From assembly GCF_014197055.1 (NCBI RefSeq), contig NZ_JACIEW010000012.1, positions 1-59,998 of the forward strand: a stretch of 59,998 nucleotides of DNA, read 5' to 3'. Below are positions 53,878 to 59,998 of the stretch, piece after piece (position 1 is the first letter of the stretch; every line of letters starts with the position of its first letter). The notes beneath the pieces are model-generated. The model had not been told where the DNA came from, ran no database searches, and was given only the letters and a program-made list of their open reading frames with translations. A program made the translations under genes and the position numbers. The stretch is from Devosia subaequoris. Lineage in GTDB: Bacteria > Pseudomonadota > Alphaproteobacteria > Rhizobiales > Devosiaceae.

Positions 53878-54039
53878 ATGGGCAAATCGGAACAAACTGC
53901 ACTGCGCGAGCAAAGATTGGCCGCAAAGCTGCGGGAAAACCTCAAGCGTCGGAAGGAACAGGCAAAGGCGCGCGCTTCAAGCGATGCGAATGAGCAGGTT
54001 TCAACGACACCCGGAACGGACACGCACAAGAAACCGTAA
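53878..54039 (+). CDS. Small basic helical protein upstream of murA
   Basis: The 53-residue protein is dominated by one amphipathic basic helix, EQRLAAKLRENLKRRKEQAK, followed by a short polar tail. I recall similar small proteins between tRNA-Thr and murA in other alphaproteobacteria, which supports a real gene. ATG 53878 has GAGG about 10 nt upstream. Function is unknown; nucleic acid or ribosome association is possible from charge alone. Confidence 0.65.
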   Translation: MGKSEQTALREQRLAAKLRENLKRRKEQAKARASSDANEQVSTTPGTDTHKKP

Positions 54040-54164
54040 ACCATTTTCGGGCGATTCTGATCGCAACATTTTCGAGAACGGCTGGTCTGGCTCACGTGGC
54101 AACGAAGACCCTGCCTTGCCTCCAACAGGTAGCAGGCCTATCGGGCCATTTCTGAGGACTTTTT

Positions 54165-55457
54165 ATGGATCGTATTCGTTTGGTTGGCGGCAATGAATTG
54201 CGGGGTGAAATCTCCATTTCAGGTGCCAAGAACGCCGCCTTGCCACTAATGATCGCGTCCCTGCTGACGGACGAGCCGCTGGTGCTGCACAATGTGCCGC
54301 GCCTGGCCGACGTCAAGCAGCTCGAACGCATTCTGGAAAATCATGGCGTCGACATTGCCGTGCATGGTCGTCGCCGCGGCGAAGAGGAAGGCGTGGGCCA
54401 GCGCATGACCTTCCACGCTGCCGACATTGTCGACACCACCGCGCCCTATGACTTGGTCTCCAAGATGCGCGCCAGTTTCTGGGTCATCGGCCCATTGCTG
54501 GCCCGTTGCCACGAGGCGCGCGTCTCCCTGCCCGGTGGCTGCGCCATCGGCACGCGTCCGGTCGATCTGTTCCTTTTTGGCCTCAAGCAATTGGGCGCCG
54601 AGATCGACATCGATGAAGGCTATGTCGTCGCGAGCGCGCCCAAGGGCGGGCTGGTCGGCGCCACGGTGAGCTTCCCCAAGGTTTCGGTGGGAGCCACCCA
54701 CACCATCCTGATGGCCGCTGCCCTGGCACGGGGCACGACGATCATCGAAAATGCCGCACAGGAACCCGAAATCACCAACGTGGCCGAGTGTCTCGTGGCC
54801 ATGGGCGCAAAAATCTCTGGTATCGGCACGCGCACCCTGACTGTTGAAGGCGTCGAAAAGCTGCACGGCGCCACCGTTGAGGTCATCCCCGATCGCATTG
54901 AAACCGGCACCTTCGCCATGGCTGCGGCCATGACCGGGGGCGATGTGCTGCTCAAGGGCGCGCGGCCCGAGCATCTGCAGGCCGCACTCGACATCCTCGC
55001 CCAGACTGGCACCGAGCTGTCCAGTGAGGCCAGTGGCATTCGCGTACGGCGCAATGGCAATGGCATCCAGCCCGTCGATGTGGACACCGACCCGTTCCCT
55101 GGCTTCCCAACCGATTTGCAGGCCCAGTTCATGGCGCTGATGACCATGAGTTCGGGCGTCAGCGAAATCCGTGAGACGATTTTCGAAAACCGCTACATGC
55201 ACGTGGCCGAACTCGCCCGCTTCGGCGCTGACATTGCAGTCAACGGCCAGGTCGCAACGATCACGGGCCGCCCGCAATTGAAAGGAGCCCAGGTCATGGC
55301 GACCGATCTGCGCGCCTCGGTGTCGCTGGTTATCGCTGGCCTCGCCGCCAAGGGCGAAACCGTGGTCAACCGCATCTACCACCTCGACCGCGGCTTTGAG
55401 CGCTTGGAAGACAAGCTTTCCCGCTGCGGCGCCAAGATCGAGCGGCTTGCTGGCTAG
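54165..55457 (+). CDS. murA: UDP-N-acetylglucosamine 1-carboxyvinyltransferase
   Basis: MurA transfers enolpyruvate from PEP to UDP-GlcNAc, the first committed step of peptidoglycan synthesis. The 430-residue protein has [11 protein letters not shown], the active-site Cys126 in [11 protein letters not shown], and the late [13 protein letters not shown] and [13 protein letters not shown] segments. The fosfomycin-target Cys is intact. A structured tandem repeat begins 5 bp after its stop. Confidence 0.97.
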   Translation: MDRIRLVGGNELRGEISISGAKNAALPLMIASLLTDEPLVLHNVPRLADVKQLERILENHGVDIAVHGRRRGEEEGVGQRMTFHAADIVDTTAPYDLVSKMRASFWVIGPLLARCHEARVSLPGGCAIGTRPVDLFLFGLKQLGAEIDIDEGYVVASAPKGGLVGATVSFPKVSVGATHTILMAAALARGTTIIENAAQEPEITNVAECLVAMGAKISGIGTRTLTVEGVEKLHGATVEVIPDRIETGTFAMAAAMTGGDVLLKGARPEHLQAALDILAQTGTELSSEASGIRVRRNGNGIQPVDVDTDPFPGFPTDLQAQFMALMTMSSGVSEIRETIFENRYMHVAELARFGADIAVNGQVATITGRPQLKGAQVMATDLRASVSLVIAGLAAKGETVVNRIYHLDRGFERLEDKLSRCGAKIERLAG

Positions 55458-55462
55458 CACGC

Positions 55463-55539
55463 GTGCCTTTGGCAAAATCGCCCCGGTGGGGCGATTTTAG
55501 CGTGCTAGGCCCGTAGAGCTATGCTCGCAGGGCGTGTCA
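55463..55539. repeat. Two-hairpin intergenic repeat, cluster B unit 1
   Basis: A 77-bp unit beginning GTGCCTTTGGC. AAAATCGCCCC (55474–55484) and GGGGCGATTTT (55488–55498) form a perfect 11-bp stem with loop GGT. A second hairpin has outer arms GCCC/GGGC and core GAGC-TAT-GCTC. The first hairpin may also terminate murA transcription. Confidence 0.87.
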
Positions 55540-55616
55540 GTGCCTTTGGCAAAATCGCCCCGGTGGGGCGATTTTAGCGTGCTAGGCCCGTAGAGCTATG
55601 CTCGCAGGGCGGGTCG
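55540..55616. repeat. Two-hairpin intergenic repeat, cluster B unit 2
   Basis: A nearly identical copy exactly 77 bp after unit 1. The 11-bp stem is at 55551–55575 with loop GGT, and the second hairpin is the same. The junction bases differ slightly from unit 1. Confidence 0.87.
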
Positions 55617-55690
55617 GTGCCTTTGGCAAGATCGCACCGGTGGGGCGATTTTAGCGCGCAGCGCCATGAAAGCTATGCTCGAGTGGCGGC
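55617..55690. repeat. Two-hairpin intergenic repeat, cluster B unit 3 (diverged)
   Basis: This copy keeps the first hairpin with one wobble and one A·G mismatch. Its second hairpin reads GCCATGAAAGCTATGCTCGA then GTGGC, closer to cluster A than to units 1 and 2. It links the two clusters as one repeat family. Confidence 0.82.
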
Positions 55691-55850
55691 GCCAGCGCGT
55701 ACCTATAACTGAATCTGGGCTTGCGGCTGACCATTGCGGGTCCGCCCCGAACTTCTCCGCGCTCTTCGCATTGCCCCGATCCGCACAAACTTGTAGATCG
55801 GAGGTGTCGTGACCAGATAGGGTCATCGCCATCCCAACAGGGCCTTGCAC
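55691..55850. other. Intergenic stretch upstream of the DUF2948 gene
   Basis: With the repeats, this completes a 393-bp gap after murA. No gene is visible. It should contain the promoter for the DUF2948–yacG run. Confidence 0.45.
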
Positions 55851-56282
55851 ATGACCGATCTCAAGCTGATTGCGCTTGATACCGAAGACCTCGAAGTTGT
55901 CTCCGCCCACGCACAGGACGCTGTCGTCCGCGTCGCCGACATGGGCTATGCCCGGAAAAACCAGCGCTTTGCGCTGCTGATGAACCGCTTTGCCTGGGAA
56001 AGCGACACGCCGCGCGGGAAGGGAGTTCGCAAGCGCGCCGCGCTCGATTTCCGTGGCGTGACCCATGCCGCCTATGCCGGATTCGATCCTGCCGCGCCCG
56101 AGGGCGTTCTCGAATTGCTCACCATCGGCTTTGAGACCACTGATGCCCCATCCGGCATCGTCGAGTTGCGATTTGCTGGCGGCGGCACGGTGCGTTTGAC
56201 GGTCGATTGTCTCGAAGCCCGGCTGACCGACCTTGGCGCTGCCTGGGCCGCTTCGGGCAAGCCTGCCCACGTCCTCGACTAG
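55851..56282 (+). CDS. DUF2948-family protein
   Basis: The 143-residue protein matches DUF2948: starts TDLKLIALDTEDLEVVSAH, contains RFALLMNRFAWE and RAALDFRGV, and ends with DLGAAWAASGKPAHVLD. Function is unknown. ATG 55851 is preferred over an upstream TTG. It is conserved next to murA and hisD in Hyphomicrobiales. Confidence 0.92.
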   Translation: MTDLKLIALDTEDLEVVSAHAQDAVVRVADMGYARKNQRFALLMNRFAWESDTPRGKGVRKRAALDFRGVTHAAYAGFDPAAPEGVLELLTIGFETTDAPSGIVELRFAGGGTVRLTVDCLEARLTDLGAAWAASGKPAHVLD

Positions 56283-56292
56283 AAAGTCCTTC

Positions 56293-57585
56293 ATGCCCCT
56301 TCGTCTCGACAGCGCCCAGTCCGATTTCGAACCGCGCTTCTCCGATCTGCTCGGCGCCAAGCGCGAATCCAGCAAGGATGTGAACGATACCGTCGCCTCC
56401 ATCATCAGCGACGTGCGGGCGCGTGGTGACGCTGCCGTGGCAGAGCTGACCAATAGGTTCGATCGGGCCGATGTCACCCCATCGACCCTGGCCTTTTCTG
56501 CGGATGAAATTGCTGAGGCAGCGGCGCAGGTCCCAGACCATGTTCGCGCCGCCCTGCAGACCGCCCATGATCGCATCAAGGCGCATCACCAAAAGCAGAA
56601 GCCCGAGGACCATATCTATACCGATACGCTCGGCGTCACCCTCGGGTCGCGCTGGACCGCCGTGGATGCCGTGGGCATCTATGTGCCGGGTGGTCTGGCC
56701 TCCTATCCCTCATCGGTACTTATGAACGCCGTTCCGGCCCACGTCGCCGGTGTCTCGCGCATTGCCATGGTGGTGCCGACCCCCAATGGCGAGATCAATC
56801 CGGCCATTCTCGCCGCCGCCCAGATCGCCGGCATCACCGAGATCTACCGCATTGGGGGCGCCCAGGCCGTTGCAGCGCTTGCTTATGGCACTAAGGGCAT
56901 CGCCCGCGTCGACAAGATCACCGGGCCCGGCAATGCCTATGTTGCCGCCGCCAAGCGCCAGGTCTTTGGTCAGGTCGGCATCGACATGATCGCCGGCCCC
57001 TCCGAAGTGCTGGTCATCGCCGATAGTTCCGCCAATCCCGCCTGGGTGGCGGCCGATCTGATTGCACAGGCCGAGCACGGGGCAGGGGCCCAGTCTATCC
57101 TCGTTACCACCGATACAACACTCGCCGATTCTGTGGCGGCCGAAGTCGATCGCCAGCTTGCCCTGCTCCCCAAGCAGACCATCGCTCGCGAGGGCTGGGA
57201 GGAATTCGGCGCCATCATCACAGTCTCTTCCCTCGAGGAAGCGGCAGAATTGGCGAACCGCATCGCCTCCGAGCATGTGGAGATCGCGACCGACGATCCA
57301 CAGGCGCTGGTGCCGAAGATCCGACACGCTGGTGCTCTCTTTCTCGGTCACCACACGCCCGAAGCCATTGGCGATTATGTCGGCGGCTCCAACCACGTCC
57401 TGCCCACCGCCCGCTCGGCCCGCTTTGCCTCGGGTCTGGGGGTGCTTGACTTCATGAAGCGCACCTCGCTTCTGGGCTGCACGCCCTCATCGCTGGCGGC
57501 CCTGGCTGAACCCGCCGTCACCATTGCCGGGGTCGAAGACCTTGATGGCCATGGCCGGTCCATCTCCATAAGGCTCAATCGGTGA
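56293..57585 (+). CDS. hisD: Histidinol dehydrogenase
   Basis: HisD oxidises histidinol to histidine using two NAD+. The 430-residue zinc enzyme has YVPGGLASYPSSVLMN, the DKITGPGNAYVAAAKRQVFG segment, AEHGAGAQS, and SEHVEIATDD. Key His residues occur in ALFLGHHTPEAIGDYV and GGSNHVLPT. ATG 56293 lies 10 bp after the DUF2948 gene. The next gene overlaps its stop (GTGA). Confidence 0.97.
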   Translation: MPLRLDSAQSDFEPRFSDLLGAKRESSKDVNDTVASIISDVRARGDAAVAELTNRFDRADVTPSTLAFSADEIAEAAAQVPDHVRAALQTAHDRIKAHHQKQKPEDHIYTDTLGVTLGSRWTAVDAVGIYVPGGLASYPSSVLMNAVPAHVAGVSRIAMVVPTPNGEINPAILAAAQIAGITEIYRIGGAQAVAALAYGTKGIARVDKITGPGNAYVAAAKRQVFGQVGIDMIAGPSEVLVIADSSANPAWVAADLIAQAEHGAGAQSILVTTDTTLADSVAAEVDRQLALLPKQTIAREGWEEFGAIITVSSLEEAAELANRIASEHVEIATDDPQALVPKIRHAGALFLGHHTPEAIGDYVGGSNHVLPTARSARFASGLGVLDFMKRTSLLGCTPSSLAALAEPAVTIAGVEDLDGHGRSISIRLNR

Positions 57586-58553
57586 GCATTTCCATGGGCA
57601 CAGAGCAGAGGGCGACCAGCAAGGACAGGCTGGTTACCGTCACGCTCGACCCCAATACCATCACCTCGATCAATCCTGACGAGGTGCATGAATGGCGCAT
57701 CGCCATTTATGATCTGCTTGAGGAAAACAGCTTCAAGCCGGCCCGCGTCAGCGCCGAAGGGCCTTATGCGCTCCACATGTCGATCATCGGCAACTACATC
57801 CTGCTCGATGTGCGCCATCCCGAGACTTTCCAGCCCATCGCGGCGCACTATCTCTCGCTCACTCCGTTCCGCCGGCTCATTCGCGACTATTTCCGCATCC
57901 GCGACGCGTATTACGAGGCCATCCGCTCGGCCCAGCCCTTCCAGATCGAAACCGTCGACATGGCCCGGCGCGGCATGCACAACGAGGCGGCCGAACTGCT
58001 GCGCACCCGTCTTACCAACAAGATCATCGTTGACCTCAACACCGCCCGGCGCTTGTTCACGCTGATCTGCGCGGTGCAGCCCTATGCCTCCCGCATCGAC
58101 GAGGCGACCAGTGAACTGCCCACCGTGCTTTTTGTCTGTTCGATGAATTCGGTGCGCTCCCCCATCGCCGCGGCATTGGCGCGCCAGGCCTTTCCGGGGC
58201 GACTTATTGCCCGCTCGGTCGGCGTCAATGGCGGCAAGGCCGATCAGTTCGTCCACGAGGTCATGGAAGAGATCGGCATTGATATGAGCGTGCACACGCC
58301 CCATATCCTGGACGAACTGGTCGCCAACCACTTCGATCTCGTCATCACCCTCTCCGACGATGCCCCCGACGCGGTGCAAAAGAAGGGGCTGGAAGCTGGC
58401 GATATAGAACATTGGCAGGTCGATGACCCCTCGCTGGTCGAAGGCAATCGCGGCGTGGTTCTGAGCGCCTATCGGGAGTTGCGCGATGGTTTGCGCAAGC
58501 GCGTTAAAGCTCGTTTGGGGCCATTGATCGCAAGTGGTTCACAAAACCTTTGA
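57582..58553 (+). CDS. UPF0262 protein fused to a low-molecular-weight phosphatase-like domain
   Basis: The 323-residue product has an N-terminal UPF0262 domain (about 1–170, with RIAIYDLLEENSF and PFRRLIRDYFRIRDAYYEA) and a C-terminal arsenate-reductase/LMW-PTP-type domain from about residue 183 (TVLFVCSMNSVRSPIAAALA). The active-site loop CSMNSVRS fits CX5R. In many relatives, as I recall, these are two adjacent genes between hisD and infA; here one frame spans both. GTG 57582 overlaps hisD; ATG 57594 is possible. Confidence 0.9.
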   Translation: MSISMGTEQRATSKDRLVTVTLDPNTITSINPDEVHEWRIAIYDLLEENSFKPARVSAEGPYALHMSIIGNYILLDVRHPETFQPIAAHYLSLTPFRRLIRDYFRIRDAYYEAIRSAQPFQIETVDMARRGMHNEAAELLRTRLTNKIIVDLNTARRLFTLICAVQPYASRIDEATSELPTVLFVCSMNSVRSPIAAALARQAFPGRLIARSVGVNGGKADQFVHEVMEEIGIDMSVHTPHILDELVANHFDLVITLSDDAPDAVQKKGLEAGDIEHWQVDDPSLVEGNRGVVLSAYRELRDGLRKRVKARLGPLIASGSQNL

Positions 58554-58628
58554 ATTGAAGTAGGTTCCGCCCGATTTTGCGGCCTCGGCCAGCCAACAAT
58601 GGCGCACGGGGCCTTCTCAGGAGAAAGT

Positions 58629-58847
58629 ATGGCCAAGGAAGAAGTGCTCGAATTTCCGGGCGTGGTCACCGAATTGCTTCCCAACGCGACCTTTCGCGTG
58701 AAGCTCGAAAACGATCACGAAATTATCGCCCACACTGCCGGGCGCATGCGCAAGAATCGCATCCGCGTTCTCGCCGGCGACAAGGTGCTGTGCGAAATGA
58801 CCCCCTACGACCTCACCAAGGGTCGCATTACCTATCGCTTTAAATAA
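58629..58847 (+). CDS. infA: Translation initiation factor IF-1
   Basis: The 72-residue OB-fold protein begins [19 protein letters not shown] and includes [18 protein letters not shown] and the family end [10 protein letters not shown]-1 occupies the ribosomal A site during initiation. AGGAG lies about 7 nt before ATG 58629. Confidence 0.98.
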   Translation: MAKEEVLEFPGVVTELLPNATFRVKLENDHEIIAHTAGRMRKNRIRVLAGDKVLCEMTPYDLTKGRITYRFK

Positions 58848-58862
58848 AAGGCTTCCCGCGCC

Positions 58863-59501
58863 ATGGCCGGCCGTCCCGACCTGATTCTGGCTTCGGCCTC
58901 ACCGCGCCGGCTGGCACTGCTCAACCAAATCGGTATTGAGCCCGAACATCTGGTGCCGGCCCATGTCGATGAGACCCCCGAAAAAGGCGAGCTGCCGCGC
59001 AAGCTGGCTCAGCGCTTAGCCGATCTCAAGGCTCTGACGGCCCAGCACAAGGCGTCCATCGCGGGTTTCGGCAGCAACACCATGGTGCTGGCAGCCGACA
59101 CGGTAGTCGCTGTGGGGCGACGCATCCTGCCCAAGGCCGAGACCATGGAAGAGGCATCCGAATGCCTCCGCCTGCTCTCGGGGCGTGCCCATCGTGTCTA
59201 TACCGGGGTCACGCTGATCACCCCGTCGGGTGCTCGTCGCCACCGCCTGGTCGAAACCCGCATCCGCTTCAAGCGCCTGTCGTCGAAGGAAATGGAAGCC
59301 TACCTCGCCAGTGCCGAATGGCGCGACAAAGCCGGTGGCTATGCCATCCAGGGCATTGCCGGTGCCTTCGTGGTCAAGCTGGTTGGATCCTATTCGGCCG
59401 TGGTCGGCCTGCCTTTGCACGAAACCACCCAGCTTCTGGCGGGCGAAGGCTATCCGGTGCATTTCAACTGGCTCAACCAGTCGAGCTTGTCGGGCGTCTA
59501 A
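58863..59501 (+). CDS. maf: Maf-family nucleoside triphosphate pyrophosphatase
   Basis: The 212-residue protein has the N-terminal [14 protein letters not shown] and ADTVVAVG motifs, and [11 protein letters not shown] near the C-terminus. Maf proteins hydrolyse non-canonical or modified NTPs. The subtype is not certain. Its stop overlaps the start of yacG by one base (TAATG). Confidence 0.95.
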   Translation: MAGRPDLILASASPRRLALLNQIGIEPEHLVPAHVDETPEKGELPRKLAQRLADLKALTAQHKASIAGFGSNTMVLAADTVVAVGRRILPKAETMEEASECLRLLSGRAHRVYTGVTLITPSGARRHRLVETRIRFKRLSSKEMEAYLASAEWRDKAGGYAIQGIAGAFVVKLVGSYSAVVGLPLHETTQLLAGEGYPVHFNWLNQSSLSGV

Positions 59502-59677
59502 TGGCACAGGCTCCCCAAAAGAAATGCCCCATCTGCGGCAAACCGATGGTGGAAGAGTTCAAACCCTTCTGCTCCAAACGCTGCGCCGATATCGACCTCA
59601 ATCGCTGGCTCACTGGCAATTACGTCATTCCCGCCAGGGACGACGAGCTCATTGATGAGGGTGAGGATGAATTCTAG
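59501..59677 (+). CDS. yacG: DNA gyrase inhibitor YacG
   Basis: The 58-residue zinc protein has the four Cys of the family in CPICGKPM and [11 protein letters not shown], followed by [12 protein letters not shown] and an acidic tail. YacG is reported to bind GyrB. It is coupled to maf by a one-base overlap. Confidence 0.95.
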   Translation: MAQAPQKKCPICGKPMVEEFKPFCSKRCADIDLNRWLTGNYVIPARDDELIDEGEDEF

Positions 59678-59732
59678 CCTCCCCCTCCCTTTGGAGGAGA
59701 GGTCGGTGCGAAGCGCCGGGTGAGGGGGGCGG
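59678..59732. repeat. Cruciform-like C/G-rich intergenic palindrome
   Basis: An outer arm CCTCCCCCT pairs with a G-rich tract ending at 59732. Two inner hairpins lie between them: CTCC…GGAG and GGTGC-GAA-GCGCC. This resembles palindromic elements common in Hyphomicrobiales intergenic DNA. It may end the yacG transcript. Confidence 0.45.
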
Positions 59733-59837
59733 CGGTAGTTCAAATCCCGTTATCCACATCGCGTTTTCACGCTTGCGCGGCAAAATCGCTTCCCCTATAA
59801 GGCCCGTGGCTCGCGGCTCCCGCCGCACTGGCCCGAT

Positions 59838-59913
59838 GCCCAGATAGCTCAGTTGGTAGAGCAGCGGATTGAAAATCCGCGTGTCGCTGGTTCGATTCCG
59901 GCTCTGGGCACCA
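59838..59913 (+). tRNA. tRNA-Phe (anticodon GAA)
   Basis: The acceptor GCCCAGA pairs with TCTGGGC and CCA is encoded at 59911–59913. The anticodon stem CGGAT/ATCCG encloses loop TTGAAAA, giving anticodon GAA. The T arm reads GGTTCGATTCC. Length is 76 nt with CCA. Confidence 0.97.
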
Positions 59914-59998
59914 CAAACACTTATCCCAGACGCTTAAGCAACTGATTTGCCTACGAAACCTGTCACGTGCAGCTTTTGGGGTAGACCAAATTGCAGAC

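Noticed and set aside
59735..59765. A tRNA T-arm-like string (GTTCAAATCC)
   Set aside because: No acceptor, D or anticodon stems can be built around it.

Overview
The window looks like chromosomal DNA from an alphaproteobacterium of the order Hyphomicrobiales, most like the Devosia/Pelagibacterium group. Evidence: high GC with alphaproteobacterial codon use; a 5-aminolevulinate synthase type hemA; the recR–ybaB–dnaX–small SRP RNA block; the murA–DUF2948–hisD–UPF0262–infA–maf–yacG–tRNA-Phe block; and a cpa/tad pilus locus. The genus is an inference, not a measurement. No phage, transposase, integrase or CRISPR array was seen.

Layout. 1–4.7 kb: pyrimidine and deoxynucleoside salvage (deoA, deoB, upp), then a glyoxalase-fold protein and a HAD phosphatase. 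4.8–16.4 kb: a Tad (Flp) pilus locus. Two TadE-like minor pilins and a CpaC N-terminal-like protein lie on the minus strand. Two Flp pilins, CpaA, CpaB, CpaC, CpaE, CpaF, TadB and TadC lie on the plus strand, and a TadD lipoprotein is on the minus strand. No cpaD is present. 16.5–24.0 kb: an M17 aminopeptidase, a DedA-like membrane protein, a GhrA-type reductase, a membrane-anchored cytochrome c, pheA, and a GGDEF-EAL protein next to a periplasmic molybdopterin-fold protein. 24.2–30.2 kb: dapD, a DUF805 protein, dapE and two membrane proteins facing truA, fmt and def. 30.3–36.6 kb: rmuC, two small proteins, recR, ybaB, dnaX, the SRP RNA and an HD-GYP-like protein. 36.9–41 kb: a LOG-family protein, a hybrid histidine kinase, mscL and a FixJ/LuxR regulator with a degenerate receiver. 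41–50 kb: accessory-looking material, including tandem structured repeats, an orphan secreted protein, hemA, a WS/DGAT-like acyltransferase, a short-chain dehydrogenase, an OmpA lipoprotein, a CSS-motif EAL protein and a PRC-barrel protein.

50.1–52.7 kb holds a complete bufferin-type metallophore operon: BufA1 precursor, MNIO enzyme BufB, partner BufC and a DoxX membrane protein. It has an ECF-sigma-like promoter (GTAAC-N16-CGAA) and two hairpins between the precursor and enzyme genes. The remainder is an SMP-30 lactonase, tRNA-Thr, murA and the hisD–yacG block. In that block UPF0262 and a low-molecular-weight phosphatase are fused in one reading frame. The window ends just after tRNA-Phe.

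The most unusual non-coding signal is a structured intergenic repeat in two tandem clusters about 14.5 kb apart (period 80 bp at 40963–41122, 77 bp at 55463–55690). Each unit has an 11-bp hairpin with a 3-nt loop followed by a second hairpin built on AGC-TAY-GCT. Base-pair changes between copies are compensatory. A 42-bp perfect palindrome at 45182–45223 is a second unexplained element.
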